NCBI RefSeq assembly: GCF_001761385.1
Contig: NZ_CP017476.1
Span: 4,515,501 to 4,579,500 of the forward strand
Length of the DNA: 64,000 nt
Origin: Hydrogenophaga crassostreae
GTDB lineage: Bacteria; Pseudomonadota; Gammaproteobacteria; Burkholderiales; Burkholderiaceae_C
Direction of reading: 5' to 3'
Part shown: positions 1-6,916 of the stretch, piece by piece
How the letters are laid out: every line of letters starts with the position of its first letter
How positions within the stretch are numbered: the first letter of the stretch is position 1
The notes under the pieces: model-generated
Database searches by the model: none
What the model saw: only the letters and a program-made list of their open reading frames with translations
Told to the model about the DNA's origin: nothing
Translations under genes and position numbers: made by a program

Positions 1-1106
1 GTGTGTGCGTAATCAACCAACACCAGCGGCTCGTCATCGGCGGCATTGCCCGCCCGCTCCATGCGACCAGGCACTGGCGTCAGCTGGGCGCAGGCCGCTA
101 CCGCCACGGGCAGCGGCACCTGCATTGCGCGGGCCGACGCCAGCGCACACAGCACATTGCTGACGTTGTAGACACCGACCAGGGGCAAATTCAAGGATTC
201 CCGAGCGACAAACACCCCATTCAAGTCGCACTCGACCACGTCGAAACGCACGCCATCTTTGGTGTGGCTCAAAGCCTGCGCTTTCAGCCGTGCCTTGGCG
301 TTTTCACCTACGGCCACGGTCCAGAGATCGAGCCTGCGAGAAGCAAGGTGCTCCACCAGCTCCGCACCTTTGGGATCATCCAGGTTGATCACCGCTGCAG
401 CCAAACCAGCCCAGTCAAAGAGCGCCGCCTTGGCTGCCCAGTAAGCGGCCATGGAACCATGAAAATCCAGGTGGTCTTGTGTGAAGTTGGTGAAGACGGC
501 CACGCGAATGTGCGTTGCGTTCAGGCGCCCTTCCCCCAGTCCAATGGAGGAGGCCTCAATCGCGCAGGCCACCGTGCCATCGGCCACCATGCCACTCAAT
601 CGCTCTTGCAGGAGCACCGGGTCGGGCGTCGTCAGTCCGGTGGGCACCAACGGTGGGTGATCGTGTCCGGCCAGGGGAGGATGGCCGATACCCAGGGTGC
701 CGACCAGACCGCATGGCTTTTTCGCCGCGCCCAAAAGCTGGGCAATCCACCATGCCGTCGACGTTTTGCCGTTGGTACCTGTAATGGCCACCATTGCAAG
801 CGAAGCGCTGGGGTCAGCAAAATAGGCGCTGGCAATCGCGCCTGCTTGTGCTTTCAGATCAGAAACCATCAAAACCCGGTCATCAACCAGATCAAAAGCC
901 TCTACACCTTCGCGCTCCACCACAGCCGCCAACGCTCCGGCACTCAACGCATCGCGAACGAACTTGCGTCCATCGGTCGCGGCACCCGGCCAGGCCACAA
1001 AGCCGTCGCCTGCACCCAACTGGCGACTGTCACACAGCAGACGACCGGTCACGCGCTGACGCAACCAGTTTGCGATCGCTGCGGGGGGCATGCGCTCGGC
1101 GCTCAA
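1..1106 (-). CDS. murE: UDP-N-acetylmuramoyl-tripeptide synthetase MurE (partial)
   Basis: MurE adds meso-diaminopimelate to UDP-MurNAc-L-Ala-D-Glu in the cytoplasmic stage of peptidoglycan synthesis. The C-terminal part is cut off by the left edge: about 368 of the usual ~500 residues are present, and translation ends in Val-Asp-Tyr-Ala-His-Thr, a hallmark of the family's third domain. The Mur-ligase P-loop (ITGTNGKTSTAW) and the downstream TTPD and NFTQDHLDFHG motifs are visible. A TTG start at 1106 is chosen because a strong GGAGGAG site lies 5 nt upstream and it overlaps the ftsI stop; an ATG at 1091 is the alternative. It is the last visible gene of the dcw cluster and is translationally coupled to ftsI. 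Confidence 0.95.
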   Translation of the reverse strand, partial: MSAERMPPAAIANWLRQRVTGRLLCDSRQLGAGDGFVAWPGAATDGRKFVRDALSAGALAAVVEREGVEAFDLVDDRVLMVSDLKAQAGAIASAYFADPSASLAMVAITGTNGKTSTAWWIAQLLGAAKKPCGLVGTLGIGHPPLAGHDHPPLVPTGLTTPDPVLLQERLSGMVADGTVACAIEASSIGLGEGRLNATHIRVAVFTNFTQDHLDFHGSMAAYWAAKAALFDWAGLAAAVINLDDPKGAELVEHLASRRLDLWTVAVGENAKARLKAQALSHTKDGVRFDVVECDLNGVFVARESLNLPLVGVYNVSNVLCALASARAMQVPLPVAVAACAQLTPVPGRMERAGNAADDEPLVLVDYAH

Positions 1107-2851
1107 AACGACTCCTCCACCGCTTCGGTCACGATCTGTGGCTTGACGGTCATGTCAGGCTGCACGCCCAGAATGCGCAAGGTTTGCTGAACGGTCTCGC
1201 TGAATACCGGTGCAGCCACCAGGCCGCCGAAATACTGCCCAGCGCTGGGTTCATCCACCATCACCGCAACCACGATTCTCGGCGCATCAACCGGTGCCAG
1301 GCCAACAAACCAGCTGCGGTATTTGTTGGCGGCGTATCCCTTGCCCTCAATCTTGTGGGCCGTGCCTGTCTTGCCACCGACCGAATAGCCCATGGTCTGG
1401 GCTTTGGGCGCTGTCCCGCCAGGGCCCGTCGCCATTTCCAGCATCTTGCGCACGGCCAGAGCGTTCTTTGCGCTGAATACCCGCACACCCGTCGCCGGGG
1501 CTTCGTTTTTCACCAACGACACCGGGATCAACTCACCATCACGCGCAAAGATTGTGTAAGCCTGTGCGAGCTGAAACAACGAGGCGGACAGGCCGTAGCC
1601 ATAGCTCATGGTCGCCTGCTCAATGGGCCGCCATGTCTTGTACGGACGCAGGCGGCCCGACACTGCGCCGGGGAAGTGAATTTGTGGCTTCTGCCCAAAG
1701 CCCGCCTGGGCAAATGTTTCCCACATTTCGCGAGGGCTCATCTGCATGGCCAGCTTGACCGTGCCAACGTTGCTCGATTTTTGAATGATCTCATTGACCG
1801 TGAGCACGCCGTGGGGGTGCGAGTCACTGATGGTGTTGCGGCCAATGGAGATGCGGCCTGGCGCCGTCTGGATCTGTGTGGTCGGCGTGACCAGCCCCTT
1901 CTCCAGCGCCAACATGATCGTGAACGGCTTCATCGTTGAGCCTGGCTCGAAGCTGTCGGTGAGCACCCGGTTGCGCAACTGCTCGCCGGTCAGGTTGGTG
2001 CGCTTGTTGGGGTTGAAGCTGGGGTAGTTGGCCAAGGCCAAAACCTCGCCGCTCTGTGCATCGAGAACCACCACGCTGCCTGCGCGCGCCTTGTTCTTCT
2101 CCACCGCCTCGCGGAGCTTTTGGTAAGCGAAGTACTGCACCTTGCTGTCGATTGACAGCTGCAGATCGGGTCCGTCAACAGGCGGCACGACATCGCGCAC
2201 ATCCTCGACCACCCGGCCCAACCGGTCCTTGATCACACGACGCGAGCCATTGCGACCCGACAACTGCTTGTTGAATGCCAGTTCCACGCCCTCTTGCCCG
2301 CGGTCTTCCACATTGGTAAATCCCACCACGTGGGCCGACGCTTCACCCTCGGGATACTGGCGCTTGTATTCACGGCGCTGATAGATTCCCTTGATGCCCA
2401 GCGCCGCAATTTCCTTGGCGATCGGCTCGTCAACCTGGCGCTTGACCCAAACAAAGGTCTTGTCTTCGTCGGCCAGGCGCTTCCTGAGCGTCGAATAGGG
2501 CATTTCCAGCAGCTTGGCCAGCTGTTTGAGGCTGGGGTCGGCCTTGTCCACATCCTCCGGAATCGCCCAGATGCTCTGAGCAACCACACTGGACGCCAGA
2601 ATCAATCCATTGCGATCCAGAATTCGGCCGCGGTTCGCCGGCAACTCCAAGGTACGGGCAAACCGCACCTCACCCTGGCGCTGAAAGAAGTCGTTGCCGA
2701 TCACTTGCACATACGCAGCCCGAGCCCCAAGGCCCGCGAACGCCAGCGCCAGCACGGCAACGATGAGCTTGCTGCGCCAGACCGGCGTCTTGCTTGCCAG
2801 CAAAGGGCTGGCGCTGTAGTTGATGCTTGGAGAGGAGGCGCGCCGCTTCAT
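1103..2851 (-). CDS. ftsI: Penicillin-binding protein 3, septal transpeptidase FtsI
   Basis: This class B penicillin-binding protein cross-links septal peptidoglycan as part of the divisome. The 582-residue protein has a short cytoplasmic N-terminus, one membrane anchor (about residues 28-48), a dimerisation domain and a transpeptidase domain. The transpeptidase motifs are all present: Ser305-Thr-Met-Lys (nucleophile), Ser360-Asn361 within SSN, and Lys494-Thr-Gly-Thr. Length is normal for the family. The start codon overlaps the ftsL stop (ATGA), and the stop overlaps the murE start, so the cluster is tightly coupled. Confidence 0.98.
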   Translation of the reverse strand: MKRRASSPSINYSASPLLASKTPVWRSKLIVAVLALAFAGLGARAAYVQVIGNDFFQRQGEVRFARTLELPANRGRILDRNGLILASSVVAQSIWAIPEDVDKADPSLKQLAKLLEMPYSTLRKRLADEDKTFVWVKRQVDEPIAKEIAALGIKGIYQRREYKRQYPEGEASAHVVGFTNVEDRGQEGVELAFNKQLSGRNGSRRVIKDRLGRVVEDVRDVVPPVDGPDLQLSIDSKVQYFAYQKLREAVEKNKARAGSVVVLDAQSGEVLALANYPSFNPNKRTNLTGEQLRNRVLTDSFEPGSTMKPFTIMLALEKGLVTPTTQIQTAPGRISIGRNTISDSHPHGVLTVNEIIQKSSNVGTVKLAMQMSPREMWETFAQAGFGQKPQIHFPGAVSGRLRPYKTWRPIEQATMSYGYGLSASLFQLAQAYTIFARDGELIPVSLVKNEAPATGVRVFSAKNALAVRKMLEMATGPGGTAPKAQTMGYSVGGKTGTAHKIEGKGYAANKYRSWFVGLAPVDAPRIVVAVMVDEPSAGQYFGGLVAAPVFSETVQQTLRILGVQPDMTVKPQIVTEAVEESF

Positions 2852-3159
2852 GGCGTCTCCTTTGGCTCCGGCGCTGAGGCCGCCACAGGTGCGCCACTCA
2901 CCATCGTCACATACTGCGTGATGCCAGGCGACACAGGACGCATGGCCAGCTTGTTCGTGGCCAGTTGCTGCACCCGCGCCGAGGTGGCTTGTTCGCGCTT
3001 GAGCACCCGCAGCTGCTCGTGCTCCGACTCCAGTTTGCGCGATGCCGCATTGGCGCGATCCACTGCGGTGTACAGACGCCGAGACTCGTACTGCGTATGC
3101 ACGAGGTAGAAGGCACTGACCATCACGACCAGCAGCAGAGCGAGATTGAGCCGGATCAT
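2848..3159 (-). CDS. ftsL: Cell division protein FtsL
   Basis: FtsL is a bitopic membrane protein that joins FtsB and FtsQ and activates FtsWI at the septum. This copy has 103 residues: a very short cytoplasmic N-terminus, one transmembrane helix (about residues 4-20) and a periplasmic coiled coil rich in Glu, Arg and Leu (about 28-70). Sequence conservation in this family is low, so identity rests on the architecture and on the position between rsmH and ftsI. It overlaps both neighbours by ATGA junctions. Confidence 0.93.
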   Translation of the reverse strand: MIRLNLALLLVVMVSAFYLVHTQYESRRLYTAVDRANAASRKLESEHEQLRVLKREQATSARVQQLATNKLAMRPVSPGITQYVTMVSGAPVAASAPEPKETP

Positions 3160-4079
3160 GCGACAGCCTCCGTGCGCACCGCTACACGCATGACCGAACT
3201 GCGCGAACGCGGGTTGCCCGCAACCTCGGCTTTGGACGGCATGACCCGCGACACACCGGTAAACGGCATCGCCCCGGGTTCCATAAAAGGCACGCGCCGG
3301 TCCACCACAGCGCGCGAATGGCGCGCCATGAACTGTTTGACCATGCGGTCTTCCAGTGAGTGGAAGCTGATGACCACCAACCGGCCCTCTGGCGACAAGA
3401 CATGCAAGCTGGCCTCTAGCGCTTGTTGCAGCTCTTCAAGCTCGGCGTTGATGAAAATCCGAAAAGCCTGAAATGTGCGCGTTGCAGGGTCCTTGCCCGG
3501 CTCGCGGGTTTTGACCGCGCCAGCCACGACTTCGGCCAACTCACGGGTGGTTCGAAAATGGCCCCGTTCCTGTCGGCGACGATCAATCGCCGCTGCAACC
3601 TGTTTAGCAAACCGTTCTTCGCCATATTCACGTATCACCTCCGCAAGGATGGTTACTTCGGCCGTCTCCAACCACTGCGCCACACTCTGGCCGCGCGTGG
3701 TATCCATGCGCATGTCCAAAGGCCCGTCGTGGCGAAAAGAAAAACCCCTTTCGGGGTCGTCGATCTGAGGTGAGCTCACACCCAAGTCCATCAACACCCC
3801 CTGGACGGTGGCTTCCCCCAGTTCGCCCAGATGGGCAAAACCCTCGTGGCGCACCGATACGCGGGCATCGCTGGCCGCCAAGGCCTGCGCCTGCGCCACA
3901 GCCTGCGGATCTTTGTCGAACACCGTCAAGCGCCCCTGCGGCGACAAACGCTCCAGAATCAGGCGCGAGTGACCACCCCGCCCGTAAGTGGCGTCCACAT
4001 AGTGACCGTCCGGGTTGATCGCCAAGGCATCGACAGCCTCGTTCAACATCACGGTTTGGTGTTGCCATTCGTTTTGCAC
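3156..4079 (-). CDS. rsmH: 16S rRNA (cytosine1402-N4)-methyltransferase RsmH
   Basis: RsmH (formerly MraW) methylates N4 of C1402 in 16S rRNA using S-adenosylmethionine. The 307-residue protein has the SAM-binding motif DATYGRGGHS near residue 30, the family motif LMDLGVSSPQ, and the C-terminal SFHSLEDRMVK segment. The start is GTG at 4079, 9 nt after the mraZ stop. It sits in the standard order mraZ-rsmH-ftsL-ftsI and is presumably expressed from the mraZ promoter. Confidence 0.97.
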   Translation of the reverse strand: MQNEWQHQTVMLNEAVDALAINPDGHYVDATYGRGGHSRLILERLSPQGRLTVFDKDPQAVAQAQALAASDARVSVRHEGFAHLGELGEATVQGVLMDLGVSSPQIDDPERGFSFRHDGPLDMRMDTTRGQSVAQWLETAEVTILAEVIREYGEERFAKQVAAAIDRRRQERGHFRTTRELAEVVAGAVKTREPGKDPATRTFQAFRIFINAELEELQQALEASLHVLSPEGRLVVISFHSLEDRMVKQFMARHSRAVVDRRVPFMEPGAMPFTGVSRVMPSKAEVAGNPRSRSSVMRVAVRTEAVA

Positions 4080-4088
4080 CTCGGGCCT

Positions 4089-4514
4089 TTAGAAGGAAAA
4101 GTCCTTGAGCACATCGGGCATCTCGGCTTGCTTGGCCTCGGCCTCCTTGAGCGCGTAAGTAGAAGAATCCCAGAGCTCAAGGTAGCTGCCCATGCCGACC
4201 AGGCGGCATTCGCGTGTGATGCCCGAATCCGCGCGCAGCTCGGGCGACACCAGCACACGCCCTGTGCCATCCATTTCCACATCCATGGCGTTGCCAAGGA
4301 AAATGCGGCGCCACCACTGCGCCTCCATGGGCAGAGCCGCCACGCGCTCACGAAACTGCTCCCAGGCCGGCTGAGGGAATATCATCAGACAGCCGTGTGG
4401 GTGTTTGGTGATCGTGATTTGACCCAGCCCCTCGCTCAAGGCGTCACGGTGCCGAGTGGGAACGGCAAGCCGGCCCTTGGCATCGAGACTGATAGAGGAA
4501 GCACCGAGAAACAC
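4089..4514 (-). CDS. mraZ: Transcriptional regulator MraZ
   Basis: MraZ is a DNA-binding regulator that represses the dcw cluster in the species studied. The 141-residue protein has two SpoVT/AbrB-like halves, seen as the paired motifs DAKGRLAVP (about residues 11-19) and DGTGRVLVSP (about 82-91). It starts with GTG at 4514, supported by an AAGGG site 7 nt upstream; no ATG start fits the family N-terminus. Four regularly spaced AAAGTG-like boxes lie just upstream, which suggests autorepression. Confidence 0.97.
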   Translation of the reverse strand: MFLGASSISLDAKGRLAVPTRHRDALSEGLGQITITKHPHGCLMIFPQPAWEQFRERVAALPMEAQWWRRIFLGNAMDVEMDGTGRVLVSPELRADSGITRECRLVGMGSYLELWDSSTYALKEAEAKQAEMPDVLKDFSF

Positions 4515-4532
4515 TGATCAACCCTTAGAAAA

Positions 4533-4569
4533 ACACTTTTCACCACTTAATTGCACTTTTTTCCACTTT
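4533..4569 (-). promoter_or_regulatory. MraZ operator: four AAAGTG-type boxes
   Basis: Read on the minus strand there are four 7-bp boxes, AAAGTGG (4563-4569), AAAGTGC (4553-4559), TAAGTGG (4543-4549) and AAAGTGT (4533-4539), each separated by exactly 3 bp, giving a 10-bp period on one face of the helix. Direct repeats with 10-bp period upstream of mraZ are the known MraZ target (TGGGN-type in E. coli, AAAGTG[T/G] with 3-bp spacers in Mollicutes). The first box overlaps the likely -10 element. Confidence 0.8.
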
Positions 4570-4592
4570 ATCAGGAATTTGAGCCAGTGCAA
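4565..4592 (-). promoter_or_regulatory. Probable dcw promoter upstream of mraZ
   Basis: On the minus strand a TTGCAC -35 (4587-4592) is followed after 16 bp by TAAAGT (4565-4570). Each hexamer matches only part of the sigma-70 consensus. The -10 overlaps the first MraZ box, as expected of an autorepressed promoter. Position and overlap are seen; promoter activity is inferred. Confidence 0.45.
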
Positions 4593-4801
4593 TTGCGCCG
4601 TCACAGTTTTTTTCAATGAAATCAAGTACTTAGAACGGCTTTCGCATTCACCACTCAGGCAAAAGTTCAGCAAAAGCAAGCACTTACAGCGCGCTATGAA
4701 AGTGATGCATGAGAAACCCCCGTCTATCCGAACGCGCGTCAAAGTTCACGCCGGTTACACAAAGGCAATGGCCTTCCAGGCACACCAATGGGCAAAGAGC
4801 C

Positions 4802-4842
4802 AAAAAAAAACGCCTTGCATGGCAAATGCAAGGCGTTTTTTT
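4802..4842. terminator. Bidirectional intrinsic terminator after hslU
   Basis: A perfect 10-bp stem (4811-4820 with 4826-4835, CGCCTTGCAT arm) and a 5-nt loop is flanked by nine A on the left and seven T on the right. Read on the minus strand it ends in a T run 14 nt or so beyond the hslU stop, so it should terminate the hslVU transcript. The plus-strand T run would also work in the other direction, towards hslU. Confidence 0.9.
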
Positions 4843-4855
4843 CAGAACTGTGGTT

Positions 4856-6187
4856 CTACAGGATGTAGCGCGACAAATCCTCATTGCGGCTGAGCTCAGC
4901 CAGACGGCCATCCACATAGCCCGCATCAATGGAGATGGTCTGGCCTTGCAACTGGGTGGCACCGAAGCTCACCTCGTCAAGCAGGTGTTCCATCACCGTG
5001 GCCAATCGACGGGCGCCAATGTTCTCCGTGCGCTCGTTGACATCGCACGCGATGCTGGCCAGACGCTTGATCCCCTCGGGCGTGAACTCAATCGTCACAC
5101 CCTCAGTCGCCAGCAGCGCCTGGTATTGGCGCACCAATGAAGCATGCGTCTGGGTGAGGATGGCTTCAAAATCCTCCACGGTCAGGGACTGCAGCTCCAC
5201 CCGGATGGGAAAACGGCCCTGCAACTCCGGAATCAGGTCGCTCGGTTTGGCCAGGTGAAATGCCCCGCTGGCGATGAAGAGAATGTGATCGGTCTTGATC
5301 ATCCCGTGCTTGGTGGTCACGGTCGTGCCTTCAACCAGGGGCAGCAAGTCTCGCTGCACCCCCTGGCGCGAGACTTCGCCACTTCCACTTTCATTGCGCG
5401 AGGCGACTTTGTCGATCTCATCAATGAACACGATGCCGTTCTGTTCGGCGTTGTGCAGCGCCATCAGCTTGATCTCTTCCTCGTTGACCAACTTGCCAGC
5501 CTCTTCATCGATCAGCAACTTAATTGCCTCAGCGATGGGCAGCTTGCGCTTGCGCCGCTTGTCTTGCGCCATCTGGCTGAACATGCCGCGCAGCTGCTCG
5601 GCCATGTCTTCCATGCCGGCCGGGCCCATGATGTCCATGGTGGGCTTGGGCTCGGACAGGTCGATCTCGATCTCACGGTCATCGAGCTGCCCTTCACGCA
5701 GCTTCTTTCGAAAGGTCTGGCGTGCGGTGTTGTCACTCGCAATTGAAGGTGGCTCGCCTGCGGCGCTGCGTGGCGGTGGCACCAGCACATCCAGAATACG
5801 TTCCTCTGCGGCGTCTTCGGCTCGGGCGCGCTGCTTTCGCATTTCGCCCTCCCGCGTTTGCTTGATGGCGATATCCACCAGGTCGCGAATGATGGCGTCG
5901 ACATCTTTACCGACATAACCCACTTCGGTGTACTTGGTTGCCTCCACCTTGATGAAAGGCGCGTCGGCCAAGGCTGCCAGGCGCCGGGCTATTTCAGTCT
6001 TGCCGACGCCCGTGGGGCCAATCATCAGAATGTTCTTCGGCGTGATTTCAGGACGCAGCTTGGCGTCTACGTTTTGCCGGCGCCAGCGGTTGCGCAAGGC
6101 AATAGCCACGGCGCGTTTGGCGTTCTTCTGGCCGATGATGAAGCGGTCGAGTTCGGAGACGATCTCCTGTGGGGTCATGGATGACAT
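4856..6187 (-). CDS. hslU: HslU, ATPase subunit of the HslVU protease
   Basis: HslU is the AAA+ unfoldase that feeds proteins into the HslV peptidase in the cytoplasm. The 443-residue protein has Walker A GPTGVGKT (residues 57-64), the substrate-gripping pore loop GYVG shortly after, an intermediate I-domain (about 110-240), Walker B with IVFIDEIDK, and the conserved C-terminal tail ending Arg-Tyr-Ile-Leu that docks into HslV. The length matches the family. It begins 9 nt after hslV, so the two are one operon, closed by the hairpin at 4802-4842. The second Met (codon 4) is an alternative start. Confidence 0.98.
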   Translation of the reverse strand: MSSMTPQEIVSELDRFIIGQKNAKRAVAIALRNRWRRQNVDAKLRPEITPKNILMIGPTGVGKTEIARRLAALADAPFIKVEATKYTEVGYVGKDVDAIIRDLVDIAIKQTREGEMRKQRARAEDAAEERILDVLVPPPRSAAGEPPSIASDNTARQTFRKKLREGQLDDREIEIDLSEPKPTMDIMGPAGMEDMAEQLRGMFSQMAQDKRRKRKLPIAEAIKLLIDEEAGKLVNEEEIKLMALHNAEQNGIVFIDEIDKVASRNESGSGEVSRQGVQRDLLPLVEGTTVTTKHGMIKTDHILFIASGAFHLAKPSDLIPELQGRFPIRVELQSLTVEDFEAILTQTHASLVRQYQALLATEGVTIEFTPEGIKRLASIACDVNERTENIGARRLATVMEHLLDEVSFGATQLQGQTISIDAGYVDGRLAELSRNEDLSRYIL

Positions 6188-6196
6188 GGTGATTCT

Positions 6197-6760
6197 TCAG
6201 GCCACTGGCTTGGTGGGAAGCACCTCGACAGTGTGGTTCATGTTGGTGTAGATGCAGATCTCGCCCGCAATTGCAAGCGACTGGCGCACCACGTCTTCAG
6301 CGTTCAGGCTGGTGTGGCTCACCAGCGCTCGCGCGGCAGCCTGGGCGAAAGCGCCGCCCGACCCGATGGCCACGACGCCGTGCTCCGGCTCCAGCACATC
6401 ACCCTGGCCGGTGATGATCAGCGCCGCGCTGTGGTCGGCCACCGCCAGCATCGCTTCAAGTTTGCGCAGAACCCGGTCGGTGCGCCAGTCTTTGGTGAGT
6501 TCAATTGCCGCACGCAACAGGTGCCCTTGGTGTTTTTCCAGCTTGGCTTCGAAGCGCTCGAACAAGGTGAACGCATCTGCCGTGGCACCAGCAAAGCCAA
6601 CAAGCACCTGATCCCGGTACAGCTTGCGCACCTTTCGCGCCGTGCCCTTGACAACAATGTTGCCCAAAGTTACCTGTCCATCACCGCCGATTGCCACCTG
6701 GACCCCTTCGGGGGTCTCGCGACGAACACAAACAATGGTCGTTCCGTGAAATGATTCCAT
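6197..6760 (-). CDS. hslV: HslV, peptidase subunit of the HslVU protease
   Basis: HslV is the proteasome-like threonine peptidase of HslVU. The ATG at 6760 gives Met-Glu-Ser-Phe-His-Gly followed by Thr-Thr-Ile-Val; the short propeptide must be removed to expose the nucleophile Thr7. This six-residue propeptide form is usual in Betaproteobacteria. The protein has 187 residues, with the catalytic Lys within VVKGTARKVRK and the conserved GFAGATADAF. A longer reading from a TTG at 6787 does not fit the family. No clear ribosome binding site precedes the ATG. A sigma-32-like promoter lies immediately upstream. Confidence 0.97.
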   Translation of the reverse strand: MESFHGTTIVCVRRETPEGVQVAIGGDGQVTLGNIVVKGTARKVRKLYRDQVLVGFAGATADAFTLFERFEAKLEKHQGHLLRAAIELTKDWRTDRVLRKLEAMLAVADHSAALIITGQGDVLEPEHGVVAIGSGGAFAQAAARALVSHTSLNAEDVVRQSLAIAGEICIYTNMNHTVEVLPTKPVA

Positions 6761-6767
6761 AAGGCAG

Positions 6768-6795
6768 AGGTGGGAGTGATGAGACAAAATTCAAG
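6768..6795 (-). promoter_or_regulatory. Possible heat-shock (sigma-32) promoter of hslVU
   Basis: On the minus strand CTTGAAT (6789-6795) matches the sigma-32 -35 consensus CTTGAAA in six of seven positions. After a 13-bp spacer comes TCCCACCT (6768-6775), a partial match to CCCCATNT. hslVU is under sigma-32 control in E. coli. The start point would fall only a few bases before the hslV ATG, giving a near-leaderless mRNA, which lowers confidence. Confidence 0.35.
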
Positions 6796-6840
6796 GCCTG
6801 ACAGCAGCCAACTGAATGAGAGAGAAGGGTTAACCCGCTC

Positions 6841-6862
6841 GGAGCCATCTGGCACCGGCTCC
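6841..6862 (-). terminator. Weak hairpin after the double-STAS gene
   Basis: GGAGCC and GGCTCC form a 6-bp stem with a 10-nt loop about 60 nt beyond the stop of the STAS-domain gene. No T run follows on the minus strand, so it is at best a weak terminator or RNA end-protecting structure. Confidence 0.25.
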
Positions 6863-6916
6863 GCCAGGTCACCAGAGCACCCCGGGGGGACTCCGAAGCC
6901 TGCGCATGCGGGAAAC

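Noticed and set aside
3..1190. Plus-strand open frame of 395 codons
   Set aside because: It is antisense to murE and ftsI. It has no family resemblance, while murE motifs are clear on the other strand.
6827..6836. GGGTTAACCC palindrome also present before hslV
   Set aside because: A 10-bp match to the palindrome at 34391-34400 in an unrelated gap; no further copies or shared context were seen, so chance is adequate.
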